40,094 nt of DNA from an uncultured Flavobacteriales bacterium (GCA_905479115.1 CAJQLF010000029.1:1-40094); one strand, 5' to 3'; shown: positions 1 through 10,760, counted from the stretch's first letter. Notes: generated from the sequence alone by a model not told the origin. Made by a program: numbers and translations.

Positions 1-2017
1 GATCCTTCGCCAAATCGACCAATTTCACTTTCTCATCCGGAATGATAACATCATTCAAGTTAAATGAAAGGCCACCCTTGAATGCCATGTAGAAGCCGAG
101 CTTCTTAATGTCATCCAAGAATTGAGCCGTCCGAGGAACGTTCGTACTGTTCAAGACATGCGAAATGATGCCTCGCAGCGATTTCTTCGTGAGCAAGTCG
201 TTAATGTAGCCTGCCTCAGCAGGAACATGATCATTAAAGAGCACACGTCCACAGGTCGTGTCTATGACGCTCGCATTACCGGTGTTGTCAACGAAACGCA
301 TCTTGATTTCAGCGTGTAAACCCAGCTTTCCTTCTTGGTAGGCAATTCGCACCTCTTCCGCAGAATAGCACGTCATTCCTTCTCCTGCTACGGGCTCGTC
401 CTTGGTTCCCTTTCGGACTTTCGTCATGTAGTAGAGACCCAACACCATGTCCTGCGACGGCACTGCAATTGGAGCACCATTGGCGGGATTTAGAATGTTA
501 TGAGAAGCCAACATCAGCAACTGCGCTTCCAAAATTGCCGCACTTCCTAAGGGCAAGTGCACCGCCATTTGGTCACCGTCAAAGTCAGCGTTGAATGCTG
601 TACATGCGAGCGGGTGCAATTGGATGGCCTTGCCTTCAATGAGTTTCGGCTGAAATGCTTGAATACCTAATCGGTGAAGCGTCGGTGCCCGGTTGAGTAA
701 GACGGGATGCCCCTTCATTACATTTTCCAAGATATCCCAGACCACCGGTTCTTTGGCATCAACAATTTTCTTCGCCGATTTCACCGTCTTGACAATACCA
801 CGTTCAATCATTTTTCGAATGATGAACGGCTTGTACAATTCTGCTGCCATGTTTTTCGGCAACCCACACTCGTGCAATTTCAAATCTGGTCCGACGACGA
901 TGACAGAACGGGCAGAATAGTCCACTCGCTTTCCCAACAAATTTTGACGGAATCGGCCTTGTTTTCCCTTCAAGCTGTCTGAGAGGGACTTCAGTGGTCG
1001 GTTGCTTTCCGTCTTAACGGCACTTGATTTTCGGCTGTTATCGAACAGGCTATCGACTGCCTCTTGAAGCATTCGCTTTTCATTCCTCAAAATAACCTCA
1101 GGCGCCTTGATCTCTACCAATCGTTTCAATCGATTGTTTCGAATGATAACACGTCGGTATAAATCATTCAGATCAGACGTGGCAAAACGACCTCCGTCCA
1201 ATGGGACCAATGGCCGAAGCTCTGGTGGAATGACCGGAACAACTTTGACAATCATCCACTCCGGCTTGTTGACGATGCGAGAATTTGCATCGCGGAGGGA
1301 TTCCACAACTTGAAGTCGCTTCAACGCCTCGCTCTTTCGCTGCTGAGAAGTCTCTGTATTAGCTGAGTGACGAAGGTTGTAGGACAGCTCATCTAAATCG
1401 AGGTTTGCGAGCATATCATGCAACGCCTCTGCCCCCATTTTCGCTACGAATTTATTTGGATCCTTCTCATCCAAGTATTGATTCTCCTTGGGCAACGTCT
1501 CCAAAATATCCAAGTACTCCTCCTCCGTTACGAAATCATTCACACTGAGCTCACTGTCCTCAGGACCCTTTGCGATACCAGGTTGGATAACGACATATCG
1601 CTCGTAGTAGATGATTTGATCCAGTTTCTTCGAAGGAAGACCAAGCAAGTATCCGATTTTATTCGGCAGGCTCTTGAAGTACCAAATGTGGGCAACAGGC
1701 ACCACCAATTGGATGTGTCCCATGCGCTCGCGACGTACTTTCTTCTCCGTCACTTCGACACCACATCGATCGCAAACAATTCCTTTGTATCGGATTCGCT
1801 TGTATTTACCGCAATGGCATTCAAAATCCTTGACAGGACCAAAAATTCGCTCACAAAACAGGCCGTCACGCTCGGGCTTGTACGTCCGATAGTTGATGGT
1901 CTCAGGTTTCAATACTTCGCCGTGTGACTGCTCGAGAATCATCTCGGGTGAAGCCAACGAAATAGTGATGGTATTGAAGTCGCTCGAAAGCTGTTTGGGT
2001 TGCTTTTGCTGAAACAT
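1..2017 (-). CDS. rpoC: RNA polymerase subunit beta', N-terminal part (cut by window edge)
   Basis: This is the largest catalytic subunit of RNA polymerase. Only the first 672 or so codons are present; the reading frame runs off the left edge without a stop. The translation begins [13 protein letters not shown] and contains the N-terminal zinc-finger cysteines (CHCGKYKR followed by CDRCG) and the active-site Mg2+ motif NADFDGD at about 572-592. The ATG at 2015-2017 lies 22 bases after the rpoB stop, with no Shine-Dalgarno, as is usual in Bacteroidota. It is cotranscribed with rpoB. The full-length protein in this phylum is about 1,430 residues, so roughly half is missing here for positional reasons, not decay. 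Confidence 0.98.
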   Translation of the reverse strand, partial: MFQQKQPKQLSSDFNTITISLASPEMILEQSHGEVLKPETINYRTYKPERDGLFCERIFGPVKDFECHCGKYKRIRYKGIVCDRCGVEVTEKKVRRERMGHIQLVVPVAHIWYFKSLPNKIGYLLGLPSKKLDQIIYYERYVVIQPGIAKGPEDSELSVNDFVTEEEYLDILETLPKENQYLDEKDPNKFVAKMGAEALHDMLANLDLDELSYNLRHSANTETSQQRKSEALKRLQVVESLRDANSRIVNKPEWMIVKVVPVIPPELRPLVPLDGGRFATSDLNDLYRRVIIRNNRLKRLVEIKAPEVILRNEKRMLQEAVDSLFDNSRKSSAVKTESNRPLKSLSDSLKGKQGRFRQNLLGKRVDYSARSVIVVGPDLKLHECGLPKNMAAELYKPFIIRKMIERGIVKTVKSAKKIVDAKEPVVWDILENVMKGHPVLLNRAPTLHRLGIQAFQPKLIEGKAIQLHPLACTAFNADFDGDQMAVHLPLGSAAILEAQLLMLASHNILNPANGAPIAVPSQDMVLGLYYMTKVRKGTKDEPVAGEGMTCYSAEEVRIAYQEGKLGLHAEIKMRFVDNTGNASVIDTTCGRVLFNDHVPAEAGYINDLLTKKSLRGIISHVLNSTNVPRTAQFLDDIKKLGFYMAFKGGLSFNLNDVIIPDEKVKLVDLAKD

Positions 2018-2039
2018 GAATGGCTATTCTATGCGGTAA

Positions 2040-5000
2040 TCAATCTAGTGAAATGGTCAAGCCCAATCCGCGAAGCTCGTGGAGGAGGACATTGAATGAT
2101 TCGGGGATGCCTGGAGCAGGCATGTTGTCCCCTTTAACAATGGCTTCATAGGCGCGCGCTCGACCCATGACGTCATCCGATTTGACAGTCAAAATCTCTT
2201 GAAGAATGTTGGCTGCACCGAAGGCTTCGAGTGCCCAAACCTCCATCTCTCCAAAACGCTGACCACCAAACTGTGCTTTACCACCGAGTGGCTGCTGCGT
2301 AATGAGCGAGTACGGACCGATGGACCTGGCGTGCATCTTATCATCAACCATGTGGCTCAGCTTGATCATGTATATGATTCCCACAGTCGCCGGTTGGTCA
2401 AAACGCTCACCCGTACCTCCATCATGCAAGTAGGTTACACCGCATTCTGGAACACCCGCTTCATTGGTAATCGCTGTGATTTCATCCAATGAAGCTCCGT
2501 CGAAGATGGGTGTCGCATAGGTTGTACCTAAGTTCATGCCTGCCCAGCCCAAAACGGTTTCATAAATCTGACCTAGGTTCATCCGAGAAGGTACACCCAG
2601 TGGATTCAATACGATGTCAACGGGGGTTCCATCCTCGAGGAATGGCATGTCTTCTGCACGGACAATTTTGGCGACAATTCCTTTGTTTCCGTGACGGCCC
2701 GCCATCTTATCTCCCACCTTGAGCTTGCGCTTTTTGGCTACATATACTTTCGCTAGCTTCACAATTCCAGTTGGCAACTCATCGCCTACTGTGACTTGGA
2801 ATTTCTTGCGCTTGTATGCACCCAGCACATCGTTGTACTTCAGGTGATAGTTGTGGATGACTCGGCGAACGAGAGCACTGTTGTCATCATCACGCACCCA
2901 TCCGTCGCTGTTGATGGTTAAGTAATCGAGGCTGTTGAGGATTTTCTGCGTGAATTTCACACCCTTCTTGACCTGCTCCTCCTTGTAGTGGTTGTTCACT
3001 CCTTGGCAAACCTTACCGCCAACCAACTTCATCAACTTCTCAACCAGCACTTTCTTGAGTACCGCTGCTTCCGCGTCAAATTCCTTGTCGATGGTTTCGA
3101 GAACAGCCTTGTCAGCCGCTTTTGATTTTCGGTCCTTGATGGCACGAGAAAACAGCTTTTTGTCAATCACCACACCCTGTCCGGATGGTGGCATTTTCAA
3201 AGAGGCATCCTTTACATCGCCTGCCTTATCGCCAAAGATTGCACGCAGTAGCTTCTCCTCTGGACTCGGATCAGATTCCCCTTTTGGAGTAATCTTTCCG
3301 ATGAGGATGTCTCCCTCTTTCACCTCAGCTCCGATTCGGATCAAGCCATGCTCGTCCAAATCACTCGTCGCTTCTTCGCTAACATTGGGTATGTCTGCAG
3401 TCAATTCTTCGACTCCTCGCTTGGTATCGCGAACTTCCAATACGTATTCATCAATGTGAAGCGAAGTGAAGACATCTTCCCGCACAACACGCTCATTGAT
3501 CACAATCGCATCCTCGAAGTTGTAGCCTTTCCAAGGCATGAAGGCGACACGCATGTTTTGTCCAAGTGCCAATTCTCCTTTATCGGTGGAATACCCCTCG
3601 ACAAGAATTTGACCTTCATGGACCGACTGACCCTTCTGGACCATCGGCTTCAAATTCATACACGTCCCTTGGTTCGTTCGAATGAACTTGGGCACTTTAA
3701 GAACGTTGATGGCATCTTCGAATGACACAAGTTCGTCCATTTCGTCGCGGTTGTACTTGACGTGAATCTCGTTCGCATCAACGAATTCAACCACTCCATC
3801 TGCTTCAGCACGAAGTAAAATTCGAGAATCCTCCGCAACCGCCTGCTCTAGGCCTGTTCCGACAATTGGTGCTACGGGGCGCATCAATGGCACCGCCTGA
3901 CGCATCATGTTCGACCCCATCAACGCACGGTTCGCATCATCATGCTCCAAGAATGGAATCAAGGATGCGGCAATCGAAGCGATTTGGTTTGGAGCAACGT
4001 CCATGTAGTGCAGTTGATCCGGCGACACCTGGGGGAAATCTCCTTCCAGTCGAGCCTTGACAATGCTGTTTTCAAATGTTCCATCCTTGGCCACCGGAGC
4101 ATTGGCTTGAGCAATCAGATTCGAATCCTCATCCTCGGCAGAGAGATAGATTACATCCTCTGGCTTCGAGGATACCTTTCCATTCTCAACCTTGCGGTAG
4201 GGCGTTTCGATGAATCCAAGGCGATTGACCTTCGCGAAGACACACAATGAACTGATCAGTCCAATGTTTGGTCCCTCTGGAGTCTCAATCGTGCAAAGTC
4301 GTCCGTAGTGGGTGTAGTGCACGTCTCGAACCTCGAAACCTGCGCGCTCACGAGAGAGACCTCCTGGTCCGAGCGCGGAAATTCTACGTTTGTGTGTGAC
4401 CTCACTCAGTGGATTCGTTTGGTCCATGAATTGAGACAACTGATTCGTTCCAAAGAAACTGTTGATCACAGAGCTCAACGTCTTCGCATTGATCAAATCT
4501 GTCGGGGTGAAAACCTCGTTATCACGAACATTCATTCGTTCCCGAATGGTTCGAGCCATTCGTGCCAATCCAACACCGAATTGACTGTAGAGTTGCTCAC
4601 CTACTGTTCTTATTCGACGATTCGAGAGGTGGTCAATATCGTCCACATCTGCATTCGAATTCACCAAATCAAGCAAGTACTTGATGATGAGTAGAATATC
4701 GTCTCTTGTCAACGTTCGATTTTGAACGTCGTCCTTAATGTCCAGTTTGCGGTTAATTCGGAAACGTCCAACTTCACCCAAATCATACCGCTGCTCTGAG
4801 AAAAACAGCTTGTCGATGACGCCCCTTGCCGTATCCAAATCTGGTGGCTCAGCATTTCGAAGTTGACGGTAGATGTACTCGACCGCTTCTTTCTCCGAAT
4901 TGGAACTGTCTTTTTGCAGGGTGTTGTAGATGATAGCGTAGTCCGACTGGTTGATGTCTTCCTTGTGCAAAATGATGGTCTTCGCACCTGACTCGGTGAT

Positions 5001-5858
5001 CAATTCCATGTGATCCTTTTCGAGGACCGTCTCCCGGTCCAGGATTACCTCATTTCGCTCGATGCTAACAACCTCACCTGTATCCTCATCCACGAAGTCT
5101 TCCACCCACGTCTTCAGCACACGTGCTGCAAGACGACGGCCGATGACGCGCTTCAGTCCTGTTTTCGTCACCTTGACCTCGTCAGCCAAATTGAAGATAT
5201 CCAAAATGTCCCGATCGGTTTCAAATCCGATCGCACGCAACAAGGTGGTGACAGGTAATTTTTTCTTTCGGTCAATGTAAGCGTACATGACACTGTTGAT
5301 GTCCGTCGCAAACTCGATCCATGATCCTTTGAAAGGAATGATTCGCGCGCTGTACAGCTTCGTTCCATTTGCATGTCGACTCTGTCCGAAGAAAACTCCA
5401 GGAGAGCGGTGCAGTTGATTTACAATAACCCGCTCGGCGCCGTTAATAACGAACGACCCTTGGGGTGTCATGTATGGAATGGTGCCCAAGTAAACGTCCT
5501 GAACGATGGTCTCGAAGTCCTCGTGTTCAGGGTCCGTGCAATACAGCTTAAGCTTTGCCTTCAAGGGCACGCTATAGGTTAATCCACGCTCGATGCATTC
5601 ATTGATAGAATAGCGCGGTGGATCAACAAAATAATCCAGGAATTCCAGTACAAACTGGTTCCGGGTATCTGTAATTGGGAAATTCTCGCTAAAAACCTTA
5701 AAAAGGCCTTCTGATTCTCGGTTTTCAGGGTTGGTCTCCAACTGGAAGAACTCCTGAAAAGAGCGCAATTGAATGTCCAAGAAATCAGGTCGTGAAAGCG
5801 GCAGCTCTACTGAAGAAAAGCTAATCCGTTCCGGGGTATTTGGTTTCACCAGAGTCAT
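2040..5858 (-). CDS. rpoB: RNA polymerase subunit beta
   Basis: This is the second-largest RNA polymerase subunit, 1,272 residues, somewhat shorter than the E. coli protein and normal for Bacteroidota. Recognisable segments include the fork and rifampicin-binding region ([19 protein letters not shown], then [12 protein letters not shown]), the [12 protein letters not shown] motif near the active site, and the C-terminal clamp segment [20 protein letters not shown]. The ATG at 5856-5858 is preceded by a 120-base spacer after rplL that contains a strong intrinsic terminator. No promoter of the Bacteroidota type was seen between that terminator and the start, so expression probably depends on partial read-through. 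The rifampicin cluster keeps the common wild-type residues. Confidence 0.99.
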   Translation of the reverse strand: MTLVKPNTPERISFSSVELPLSRPDFLDIQLRSFQEFFQLETNPENRESEGLFKVFSENFPITDTRNQFVLEFLDYFVDPPRYSINECIERGLTYSVPLKAKLKLYCTDPEHEDFETIVQDVYLGTIPYMTPQGSFVINGAERVIVNQLHRSPGVFFGQSRHANGTKLYSARIIPFKGSWIEFATDINSVMYAYIDRKKKLPVTTLLRAIGFETDRDILDIFNLADEVKVTKTGLKRVIGRRLAARVLKTWVEDFVDEDTGEVVSIERNEVILDRETVLEKDHMELITESGAKTIILHKEDINQSDYAIIYNTLQKDSSNSEKEAVEYIYRQLRNAEPPDLDTARGVIDKLFFSEQRYDLGEVGRFRINRKLDIKDDVQNRTLTRDDILLIIKYLLDLVNSNADVDDIDHLSNRRIRTVGEQLYSQFGVGLARMARTIRERMNVRDNEVFTPTDLINAKTLSSVINSFFGTNQLSQFMDQTNPLSEVTHKRRISALGPGGLSRERAGFEVRDVHYTHYGRLCTIETPEGPNIGLISSLCVFAKVNRLGFIETPYRKVENGKVSSKPEDVIYLSAEDEDSNLIAQANAPVAKDGTFENSIVKARLEGDFPQVSPDQLHYMDVAPNQIASIAASLIPFLEHDDANRALMGSNMMRQAVPLMRPVAPIVGTGLEQAVAEDSRILLRAEADGVVEFVDANEIHVKYNRDEMDELVSFEDAINVLKVPKFIRTNQGTCMNLKPMVQKGQSVHEGQILVEGYSTDKGELALGQNMRVAFMPWKGYNFEDAIVINERVVREDVFTSLHIDEYVLEVRDTKRGVEELTADIPNVSEEATSDLDEHGLIRIGAEVKEGDILIGKITPKGESDPSPEEKLLRAIFGDKAGDVKDASLKMPPSGQGVVIDKKLFSRAIKDRKSKAADKAVLETIDKEFDAEAAVLKKVLVEKLMKLVGGKVCQGVNNHYKEEQVKKGVKFTQKILNSLDYLTINSDGWVRDDDNSALVRRVIHNYHLKYNDVLGAYKRKKFQVTVGDELPTGIVKLAKVYVAKKRKLKVGDKMAGRHGNKGIVAKIVRAEDMPFLEDGTPVDIVLNPLGVPSRMNLGQIYETVLGWAGMNLGTTYATPIFDGASLDEITAITNEAGVPECGVTYLHDGGTGERFDQPATVGIIYMIKLSHMVDDKMHARSIGPYSLITQQPLGGKAQFGGQRFGEMEVWALEAFGAANILQEILTVKSDDVMGRARAYEAIVKGDNMPAPGIPESFNVLLHELRGLGLTISLD

Positions 5859-5914
5859 GGTGTTTGTGATCTATAGTGGAAACAGGCGGCGATGATTGCA
5901 GGTTCAGACAACGC

Positions 5915-5956
5915 AAAAAAAGGTCTGGGTGGGGAACCTGCTTCCCCACCTAGACC
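5915..5956 (-). terminator. Strong intrinsic terminator or attenuator between rplL and rpoB
   Basis: Read on the minus strand, a 15-position stem with a single A/C mismatch and a 5-base loop is followed at once by seven U residues. The arms are at 5942-5956 and 5922-5936, and the run of seven A (plus strand) is at 5915-5921. It lies just downstream of rplL. E. coli also has an attenuator between rplL and rpoB that cuts rpoBC transcription relative to the ribosomal proteins; the same role is inferred here. Confidence 0.9.
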
Positions 5957-5978
5957 TGAAATCAGTTAAAGTATGGGC

Positions 5979-6359
5979 TTACTTAAGCTCAACTTCAGCA
6001 CCGGCTTCTTCGAGTTGTTTCTTGAGCGCTTCGGCTTCGTCCTTAGCGACTCCTTCCTTCACAGGACCTGGAGCGTTATCAACGATTTCCTTCGCCTCTT
6101 TCAACCCGAGACCGGTCAGTTCCTTCACCGCTTTTACCACTGCGAGTTTCGCAGCGCCAGCAGCCGTGAGGATTACATCGAATTCAGACTTTTCTTCAGC
6201 ACCTCCGCCTTCACCACCAGCACCAGGGCCAGCAGCAACAGCTACTGCAGCAGCAGCAGGCTCAATACCGTATTCGTCTTTTAAAATTTCGGCAAGCTCA
6301 TTCACCTCTTTTACTGTGAGGTTGACTAGGCTTTCTGCCATTGTTTTCAAATCAGCCAT
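5979..6359 (-). CDS. rplL: Ribosomal protein bL12 (L7/L12)
   Basis: This is the 126-residue stalk protein of the large ribosomal subunit, which recruits translation GTPases. It has the expected three parts: an N-terminal dimerisation helix region ([21 protein letters not shown]), an Ala/Gly-rich hinge at about residues 35-53, and a C-terminal factor-binding domain with the conserved stretch [18 protein letters not shown]. The start ATG lies 42 bases after rplJ, with no Shine-Dalgarno. A strong terminator follows 22 bases after the stop codon. Confidence 0.99.
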   Translation of the reverse strand: MADLKTMAESLVNLTVKEVNELAEILKDEYGIEPAAAAVAVAAGPGAGGEGGGAEEKSEFDVILTAAGAAKLAVVKAVKELTGLGLKEAKEIVDNAPGPVKEGVAKDEAEALKKQLEEAGAEVELK

Positions 6360-6401
6360 GATTGTTGATTGAATTGTGTGTTTCTAAATTATTGAGTAGT
6401 G

Positions 6402-6926
6402 TCAAGCACCTCGGGACTCCAAGGCTTTGACTAAACCGGAAATGGTGTTGCCACCAGATTGCAATGCGCCCAAGACATTCTTGGCCGGTGATTGCAAGAG
6501 CATAACAATATCTCCCAGAAGTTCATCCTTCGATTTGATCGAAGTCAGCACATCAAGGTGATTTGCTCCTACATAACAGGCTTCTTCGACGTATGCAGCT
6601 TTCAGAACTGGCTTCTCGTGTTTCTTAGCGAAATCCTTGATTAGTTTGGCAGGCACGTTGCCTACATCCCCAACCATCAAAGCTGTTTGTCCCACCAGGG
6701 AACCATACAACTCCTCGAAATTCCTTTCTTCCACACGCTCCATGGCTTTGCGAAGAAGCGTATTCTTCACAACCCGAACCGTGAGGTTCTTTTTGACACT
6801 TTCTCGGCGCAATTCAGTGGTTGTCTCCGCATCCAGACCCGAAGCGTCTGTCAGATAGAACACACTTTTTGCCCGCAACAGATCAGAAAGTTCGTCGATC
6901 AATTGATTTTTCTCTTGTCGATTCAT
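6402..6926 (-). CDS. rplJ: Ribosomal protein uL10
   Basis: This is the 174-residue stalk base protein, which anchors bL12 dimers to 23S rRNA. It begins MNRQEKNQLIDELSDLLRAK and contains the N-terminal globular domain (VVKNTLLRKAMER, then ALMVGDVGNVPAKLIKDFAKK). The C-terminal part is the bL12-binding helix. The start is 10 bases from the end of rplA, so translational coupling is likely. In E. coli the L10-L12 complex represses this operon by binding the leader; the very short spacer here leaves no room for that leader between rplA and rplJ. Confidence 0.98.
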   Translation of the reverse strand: MNRQEKNQLIDELSDLLRAKSVFYLTDASGLDAETTTELRRESVKKNLTVRVVKNTLLRKAMERVEERNFEELYGSLVGQTALMVGDVGNVPAKLIKDFAKKHEKPVLKAAYVEEACYVGANHLDVLTSIKSKDELLGDIVMLLQSPAKNVLGALQSGGNTISGLVKALESRGA

Positions 6927-6936
6927 GATTTTCTAA

Positions 6937-7632
6937 TTAAGCGGTTGCCGATTTTTGATCCACCAAAATTCCAGGCCCCATGGTTGAGCTCAATGAGATG
7001 CTCATCATGTACATACCTTTCGCTGCAGCTGGCTTCAATCGCATCAACGTGCTAAGCACCTCAAACGCGTTTTCTTCCAGCTTTTTCGCATCGAAAGACA
7101 CTTTACCAACAGAGGCATGGATTATTCCATACTTGTCGACCTTGAAATCAATCTTTCCAGCTTTCACGTCCGTAACAGCCTTGCCAACATCCATCGTCAC
7201 GGTTCCGGATTTGGGGTTTGGCATGAGTCCTCGTGGTCCGAGAACACGGCCTAACGCACCTACCTTTCCCATTACTTGGGGTGTGGTAATAATTACATCA
7301 ATGTCGGTCCAACCTCCCTTGATTTTGTCAATGTACTCATCGAGTCCTACGAAATCCGCACCTGCGTCCTTTGCATCCTGCTCTTTGTCAGGATTGCATA
7401 GAACCAATACGCGTACTGTTTTTCCCGAGCCGTGAGGCAGGGAAACTGTACCACGTACCATTTGGTTCGCTTTTCGGGGGTCTACGCCGAGTCGCACAGC
7501 AATATCCACTGTCTCATCGAATTTAACACTCGCACACTCTTTTACTAAAGCCGAGGCCTCAGCAAGCGTGTAAGTCTTTTCAAAGTCGACTTTGCCAGCG
7601 TATGCTTTTTGGTTCTTTGTTAATTGTCCCAT
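6937..7632 (-). CDS. rplA: Ribosomal protein uL1
   Basis: This is the 231-residue L1-stalk protein of the large subunit, involved in release of deacylated tRNA. Conserved blocks include [20 protein letters not shown], the segment [11 protein letters not shown], and [15 protein letters not shown] in the middle domain. The ATG is 19 bases from the end of rplK. In many bacteria L1 represses the rplK-rplA mRNA by binding a leader that mimics its rRNA site. I could not identify such a site with confidence in the 84-base nusG-rplK gap. Confidence 0.98.
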   Translation of the reverse strand: MGQLTKNQKAYAGKVDFEKTYTLAEASALVKECASVKFDETVDIAVRLGVDPRKANQMVRGTVSLPHGSGKTVRVLVLCNPDKEQDAKDAGADFVGLDEYIDKIKGGWTDIDVIITTPQVMGKVGALGRVLGPRGLMPNPKSGTVTMDVGKAVTDVKAGKIDFKVDKYGIIHASVGKVSFDAKKLEENAFEVLSTLMRLKPAAAKGMYMMSISLSSTMGPGILVDQKSATA

Positions 7633-7651
7633 TTTGCGCAGTTATTGACGT

Positions 7652-8089
7652 TTAGAAGGGAGGAGTTCCTTCGACTCGAAGCCCCATACTCCGTGCAGTA
7701 CCGGCCACCATTTTCATGGCAGACTCTACGGTAAAGCAATTCAGATCGGGCATCTTGTCTTCTGCAATTAAACGAACCTGGTCCCACGTGACTTTTCCAT
7801 TCTTGATGCGATTAGGTTCAGGAGAGCCGCCTTTTAATTTGGCAGCTTCCATCAACTGCACCGCGGCAGGAGGAGTCTTAATAACAAAGTCAAAAGACTT
7901 GTCACTGTAGACCGTGATCGTAACAGGGCAAACTTTGCCAGCCTTATCTTGGGTTCTGCCGTTGAATTGCTTGCAGAATTCCATGATATTCACCCCTTTC
8001 GCACCGAGAGCCGGTCCGACAGGAGGTGCTGGGTTGGCAGCGCCACCTCTGATTTGCAGTTTAATGAGTCCAGCTACTTCTTTAGCCAT
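7652..8089 (-). CDS. rplK: Ribosomal protein uL11
   Basis: This is the 145-residue component of the GTPase-associated centre, which binds 23S rRNA together with thiostrepton-class antibiotics. The N-terminal domain carries the proline-rich helix ([15 protein letters not shown], then [13 protein letters not shown]). The C-terminal rRNA-binding domain ends in [12 protein letters not shown]. The length matches the family. It is the first gene after an 84-base gap downstream of nusG, and no Bacteroidota promoter was found in that gap, so it is probably cotranscribed from the tuf-secE-nusG side. Confidence 0.98.
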   Translation of the reverse strand: MAKEVAGLIKLQIRGGAANPAPPVGPALGAKGVNIMEFCKQFNGRTQDKAGKVCPVTITVYSDKSFDFVIKTPPAAVQLMEAAKLKGGSPEPNRIKNGKVTWDQVRLIAEDKMPDLNCFTVESAMKMVAGTARSMGLRVEGTPPF

Positions 8090-8173
8090 TGGTCATTTAT
8101 ATTGAACAGTCCAAAAACACGCGCAAATGGGAAGCATTTAGGGGCATCGCGAGGTTAAGGCTGTCTGTTCCAG

Positions 8174-8725
8174 TTATAATTCTTTTTCCACTTGTAAATA
8201 GCCCAACTCTACTGGCGTTTTCCGCCCGAAGATTTTGACCATTACCTTTAATTTCTTCTTTTCTTCGTTCACTTCTTCAATGCTGCCATTGAATCCATTG
8301 AACGGTCCATCTGTCACCTTTACAAGCTCACCTTGTTTGTAAGGGATATTGATTTCTTCTTCGCTATCCGCCATGTCATCAATCACACCAAGGATGCGGT
8401 TGATTTCATTTTGACGGACCGCCAGGGGTTCTCCACGCTTTTCAGCTCCTAAGAATCCAATGACTCCCGTAGCATTTCGAATGACGTGAGGGACCTCTCC
8501 AACGAGTGATGCCTCCACATAGATGTATCCAGGAAACAAATTTCGCTCCTTGCTCACCTTTTTACCATTGCGAATCTGGAACACCTTCTCGACCGGAATC
8601 AAGATTTGTCCAACGTAATGTTGTAAACCGGCAGCAGCGATTTCGGCCTCAAGAACATCTTTGATCTTCTTTTCTTGACCGCTGATCGCGCGAACCACAT
8701 ACCACTTTTTGTCGATATCACTCAT
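8174..8725 (-). CDS. nusG: Transcription elongation/antitermination factor NusG
   Basis: This protein binds the RNA polymerase clamp and links it to Rho or the ribosome. I chose the ATG at 8723-8725 (MSDIDKKWYVVRAISGQEKK), giving 183 residues. A longer frame from a TTG at 8749 overlaps secE and adds eight unconserved residues. The N-terminal NGN domain covers about residues 7-115, and the C-terminal KOW domain contains LVKVTDGPFNGFNGSIEEV. The start lies 20 bases after the secE stop, and secE-nusG is the normal bacterial order. Confidence 0.97.
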   Translation of the reverse strand: MSDIDKKWYVVRAISGQEKKIKDVLEAEIAAAGLQHYVGQILIPVEKVFQIRNGKKVSKERNLFPGYIYVEASLVGEVPHVIRNATGVIGFLGAEKRGEPLAVRQNEINRILGVIDDMADSEEEINIPYKQGELVKVTDGPFNGFNGSIEEVNEEKKKLKVMVKIFGRKTPVELGYLQVEKEL

Positions 8726-8745
8726 AGTTGGTTGCACTGCTTCAA

Positions 8746-8964
8746 TCAAAACAATTCATAGACCAAACCAATGACGCCTCTCCAAATCGAGTCCGGTGCA
8801 TTTACGCCGAAAACCCAATCCATAACGAATACAAATCCTGCAATGACCAGTGAAGCAACAAATACAAGGACCGAAGACCCTTGCAATTCCTTCCAAGTAG
8901 GCCAAGTTACCTTGGTTACCAGTTCTTGGTAAGACTCTTGCAGATATTGTGTGAATTGTGACAT
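8746..8964 (-). CDS. secE: Preprotein translocase subunit SecE
   Basis: This is a small 72-residue inner-membrane subunit of the SecYEG channel. The sequence starts MSQFTQYLQESYQELVTKV and has the amphipathic segment with the conserved VTWPTWKEL motif. One transmembrane helix follows (about residues 29-52, SSVLVFVASLVIAGFVFVMD). It is the single-helix short form. A longer frame runs upstream to 9006 but goes through the tRNA-Trp gene, so the ATG at 8962-8964 is taken as the start. It sits between tRNA-Trp and nusG. Confidence 0.96.
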   Translation of the reverse strand: MSQFTQYLQESYQELVTKVTWPTWKELQGSSVLVFVASLVIAGFVFVMDWVFGVNAPDSIWRGVIGLVYELF

Positions 8965-8979
8965 TTCATTCAGTTTTTG

Positions 8980-9052
8980 CACGGGCGGCAGGACTCGAAC
9001 CTGCAACCAATGGTTTTGGAGACCACTACTCTACCAATTGAGCTACGCCCGT
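8980..9052 (-). tRNA. tRNA-Trp (anticodon CCA)
   Basis: This is a 73-base cloverleaf on the minus strand. The acceptor arm is ACGGGCG paired with CGCCCGT, with discriminator G. The anticodon loop is CTCCAAA and the T-arm GCAGG-TTCGAGT-CCTGC. No 3' CCA is encoded. It lies between tuf and secE, a position found in many bacteria, and secE starts only 15 bases downstream of the mature tRNA end. Confidence 0.97.
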
Positions 9053-9058
9053 AGATGA

Positions 9059-9096
9059 GGAAGAAGGCACTCTCCAAAAGGAGCGTGCCTTCTTCC
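9059..9096 (-). other. Long hairpin without U-tract between tuf and tRNA-Trp
   Basis: A near-perfect inverted repeat has an outer stem of 12 pairs (9059-9070 with 9085-9096), one T/C mismatch, an inner stem of four pairs and an AAAA loop. It sits 26 bases after the tuf stop codon and ends seven bases before the tRNA-Trp 5' end. On the transcribed strand it is followed by CTCATCT, not a U-run, so classic intrinsic termination is unlikely. An RNase processing site or mRNA-end stabiliser is the better guess. Confidence 0.75.
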
Positions 9097-9122
9097 GTTC
9101 GATTCAAGTCCAGAGACCGGTA

Positions 9123-10310
9123 TTACTCGATCACAGTAGTTACCTGACCCGCACCTACGGTTCGACCACCTTCACGGATTGCAAAACGCAACCCCGTGTC
9201 CATGGCCACTGAATTGATGAGGTGTACCTCAATGGTGACGTTGTCACCAGGCATGACCATCTCACGTCCTGCTTCCAAAACAATCTCACCCGTTACGTCC
9301 GTAGTTCGGAAGTAAAATTGTGGGCGGTACTTGTTGTGGAATGGTGTGTGACGACCTCCCTCTTCTTTCTTCAAAATGTACACCTCTGCTTTGAATTTGG
9401 TGTGAGGCGTAATCGATCCTGGCTTGGCAACAACCATGCCGCGTCGGATATCCGTCTTCTCAATACCTCGTAACAACAGACCGACGTTGTCGCCTGCCTC
9501 ACCGCGATCCAAGATCTTACGGAACATCTCTACACCGGTAACAGTAGAAGTCAATTTCTCGTCGCCCATACCCAAAATCTCAACCGGATCACCTGTATTG
9601 GTAACACCTGTTTCAATTCGGCCTGTTGCAACTGTTCCGCGACCTGTGATTGTGAATACGTCCTCAATGGACATCAAGAAAGGCTTCTCGTTGTCACGTG
9701 GTGGGATCTCAATCCACTCATCCACAGCATTCATCAAGTTCATGACCGTGTCAACCCACTTTCCTTCGCCGTTTAGAGCGCCCAGGGCAGAACCTTGGAT
9801 AACAGGACCGTTGTCTCCATCGTACTCGTAGAAGCTCAACAGCTCGCGAATCTCCATTTCAACAAGTTCAAGCAACTCCTCATCATCTACCATGTCAACT
9901 TTGTTCATGAAGACGACGATGCGTGGAATACCAACTTGGCGTCCCAACAGGATGTGCTCACGCGTCTGAGGCATGGGACCATCAGTTGCAGCAACAACCA
10001 AAATGGCACCGTCCATCTGGGCAGCACCCGTTACCATGTTCTTCACATAGTCGGCGTGACCTGGACAGTCAACGTGCGCATAGTGGCGACCCGCCGTCTG
10101 ATATTCAACGTGAGAAGAGTTGATCGTGATACCACGTTCTTTCTCTTCAGGAGCGTTGTCAATCTGATCGAAAGATCGAGCCTCACTGTGTCCCGCATCT
10201 GCGAGAACTTTCGTAATTGCCGCAGTAAGTGTTGTCTTACCGTGGTCGACGTGTCCGATTGTACCGATGTTTACGTGCGGTTTGGACCGGTCAAACGTTT
10301 CTTTAGCCAT
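9123..10310 (-). CDS. tuf: Translation elongation factor Tu
   Basis: This 395-residue GTPase delivers aminoacyl-tRNA to the ribosome. The G1 P-loop GHVDHGKT is at residues 19-26, followed by DCPGHADY (G3) and NKVD (G4). Domains 2 and 3 are complete, with the C-terminal [13 protein letters not shown]. It lies 45 bases downstream of tRNA-Thr(GGT) with no separate promoter visible. It is therefore probably cotranscribed with the four upstream tRNAs, as in the E. coli thrU-tyrU-glyT-thrT-tufB operon, whose gene order is identical. Confidence 0.99.
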   Translation of the reverse strand: MAKETFDRSKPHVNIGTIGHVDHGKTTLTAAITKVLADAGHSEARSFDQIDNAPEEKERGITINSSHVEYQTAGRHYAHVDCPGHADYVKNMVTGAAQMDGAILVVAATDGPMPQTREHILLGRQVGIPRIVVFMNKVDMVDDEELLELVEMEIRELLSFYEYDGDNGPVIQGSALGALNGEGKWVDTVMNLMNAVDEWIEIPPRDNEKPFLMSIEDVFTITGRGTVATGRIETGVTNTGDPVEILGMGDEKLTSTVTGVEMFRKILDRGEAGDNVGLLLRGIEKTDIRRGMVVAKPGSITPHTKFKAEVYILKKEEGGRHTPFHNKYRPQFYFRTTDVTGEIVLEAGREMVMPGDNVTIEVHLINSVAMDTGLRFAIREGGRTVGAGQVTTVIE

Positions 10311-10355
10311 TGCCTAACTGTTTTAGTTACTGTTTGATTTTACATTAAATGTTCG

Positions 10356-10427
<72 letters not shown>

Positions 10428-10445
10428 TTTAACCCTTTCGGGTGG

Positions 10446-10518
10446 AGCGGAAGACGAGATTCGAACTCGCGACATTCAGCTTGGAAGGCTGATGCTCTAC
10501 CAACTGAGCTACTTCCGC
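10446..10518 (-). tRNA. tRNA-Gly (anticodon TCC)
   Basis: This is a 73-base cloverleaf on the minus strand. The acceptor is GCGGAAG/CTTCCGC with discriminator T, the usual base for glycine tRNAs. The anticodon loop is CTTCCAA and the T-arm GCGAG-TTCGAAT-CTCGT, with one G-T pair at the base of the arm. The three bases after the discriminator (10443-10445) read CCA, unlike the other four tRNAs here, so the 3' CCA may be encoded. Confidence 0.97.
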
Positions 10519-10553
10519 TTTTTTTTGACTGTTCGCGTTCGAACGGTCGGTTG

Positions 10554-10636
10554 TGGGGGTAATAGGATTCGAACCTATTCAGTCAGAGACAACAGATTTA
10601 CAGTCTGCCCCGGCTCTCCAACTCCGGCGTACCCCC
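10554..10636 (-). tRNA. tRNA-Tyr (anticodon GTA)
   Basis: This is an 83-base class II tRNA on the minus strand with a long variable arm. The acceptor is GGGGGTA/TACCCCC with discriminator A. The anticodon loop is CTGTAAA in stem CAGA/TCTG, and the T-arm is AATAG-GTTCGAATC-CTATT. No CCA is encoded. It is second in the Thr-Tyr-Gly-Thr cluster. Confidence 0.97.
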
Positions 10637-10686
10637 ATTCCGTTTAAAACCTATCCGCCAATGAGTGGACAAATTGGTTTCATTTG

Positions 10687-10760
10687 AGCCGATGGAGGGA
10701 TTCGAACCCCCGACCCGCTGATTACAAATCAGCTGCTCTGGCCAACTGAGCTACATCGGC
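10687..10760 (-). tRNA. tRNA-Thr (anticodon TGT)
   Basis: This is a 74-base cloverleaf on the minus strand. The acceptor is GCCGATG/CATCGGC with discriminator T. The anticodon loop is TTTGTAA in stem GCTGA/TCAGC, and the T-arm is CGGGG-TTCGAAT-CCCTC with one G-T pair. It is the first gene of the tRNA-tuf operon, about 50 bases downstream of a promoter. Confidence 0.97.

Noticed and set aside
1418-1927. A 169-codon plus-strand open frame opposite rpoC
   Set aside because: It lies wholly antisense to conserved rpoC sequence and resembles no known family; it is a frame shadow.
8090-8173. Possible L1-binding leader in the nusG-rplK gap (GAACAG/CTGTTC distant pairing)
   Set aside because: Six pairs across a long loop are not enough, and no match to the rRNA L1 site could be shown.
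8965-9006. Extension of secE upstream to 9006
   Set aside because: It would translate the 3' end of tRNA-Trp. The ATG at 8964 fits the family start.
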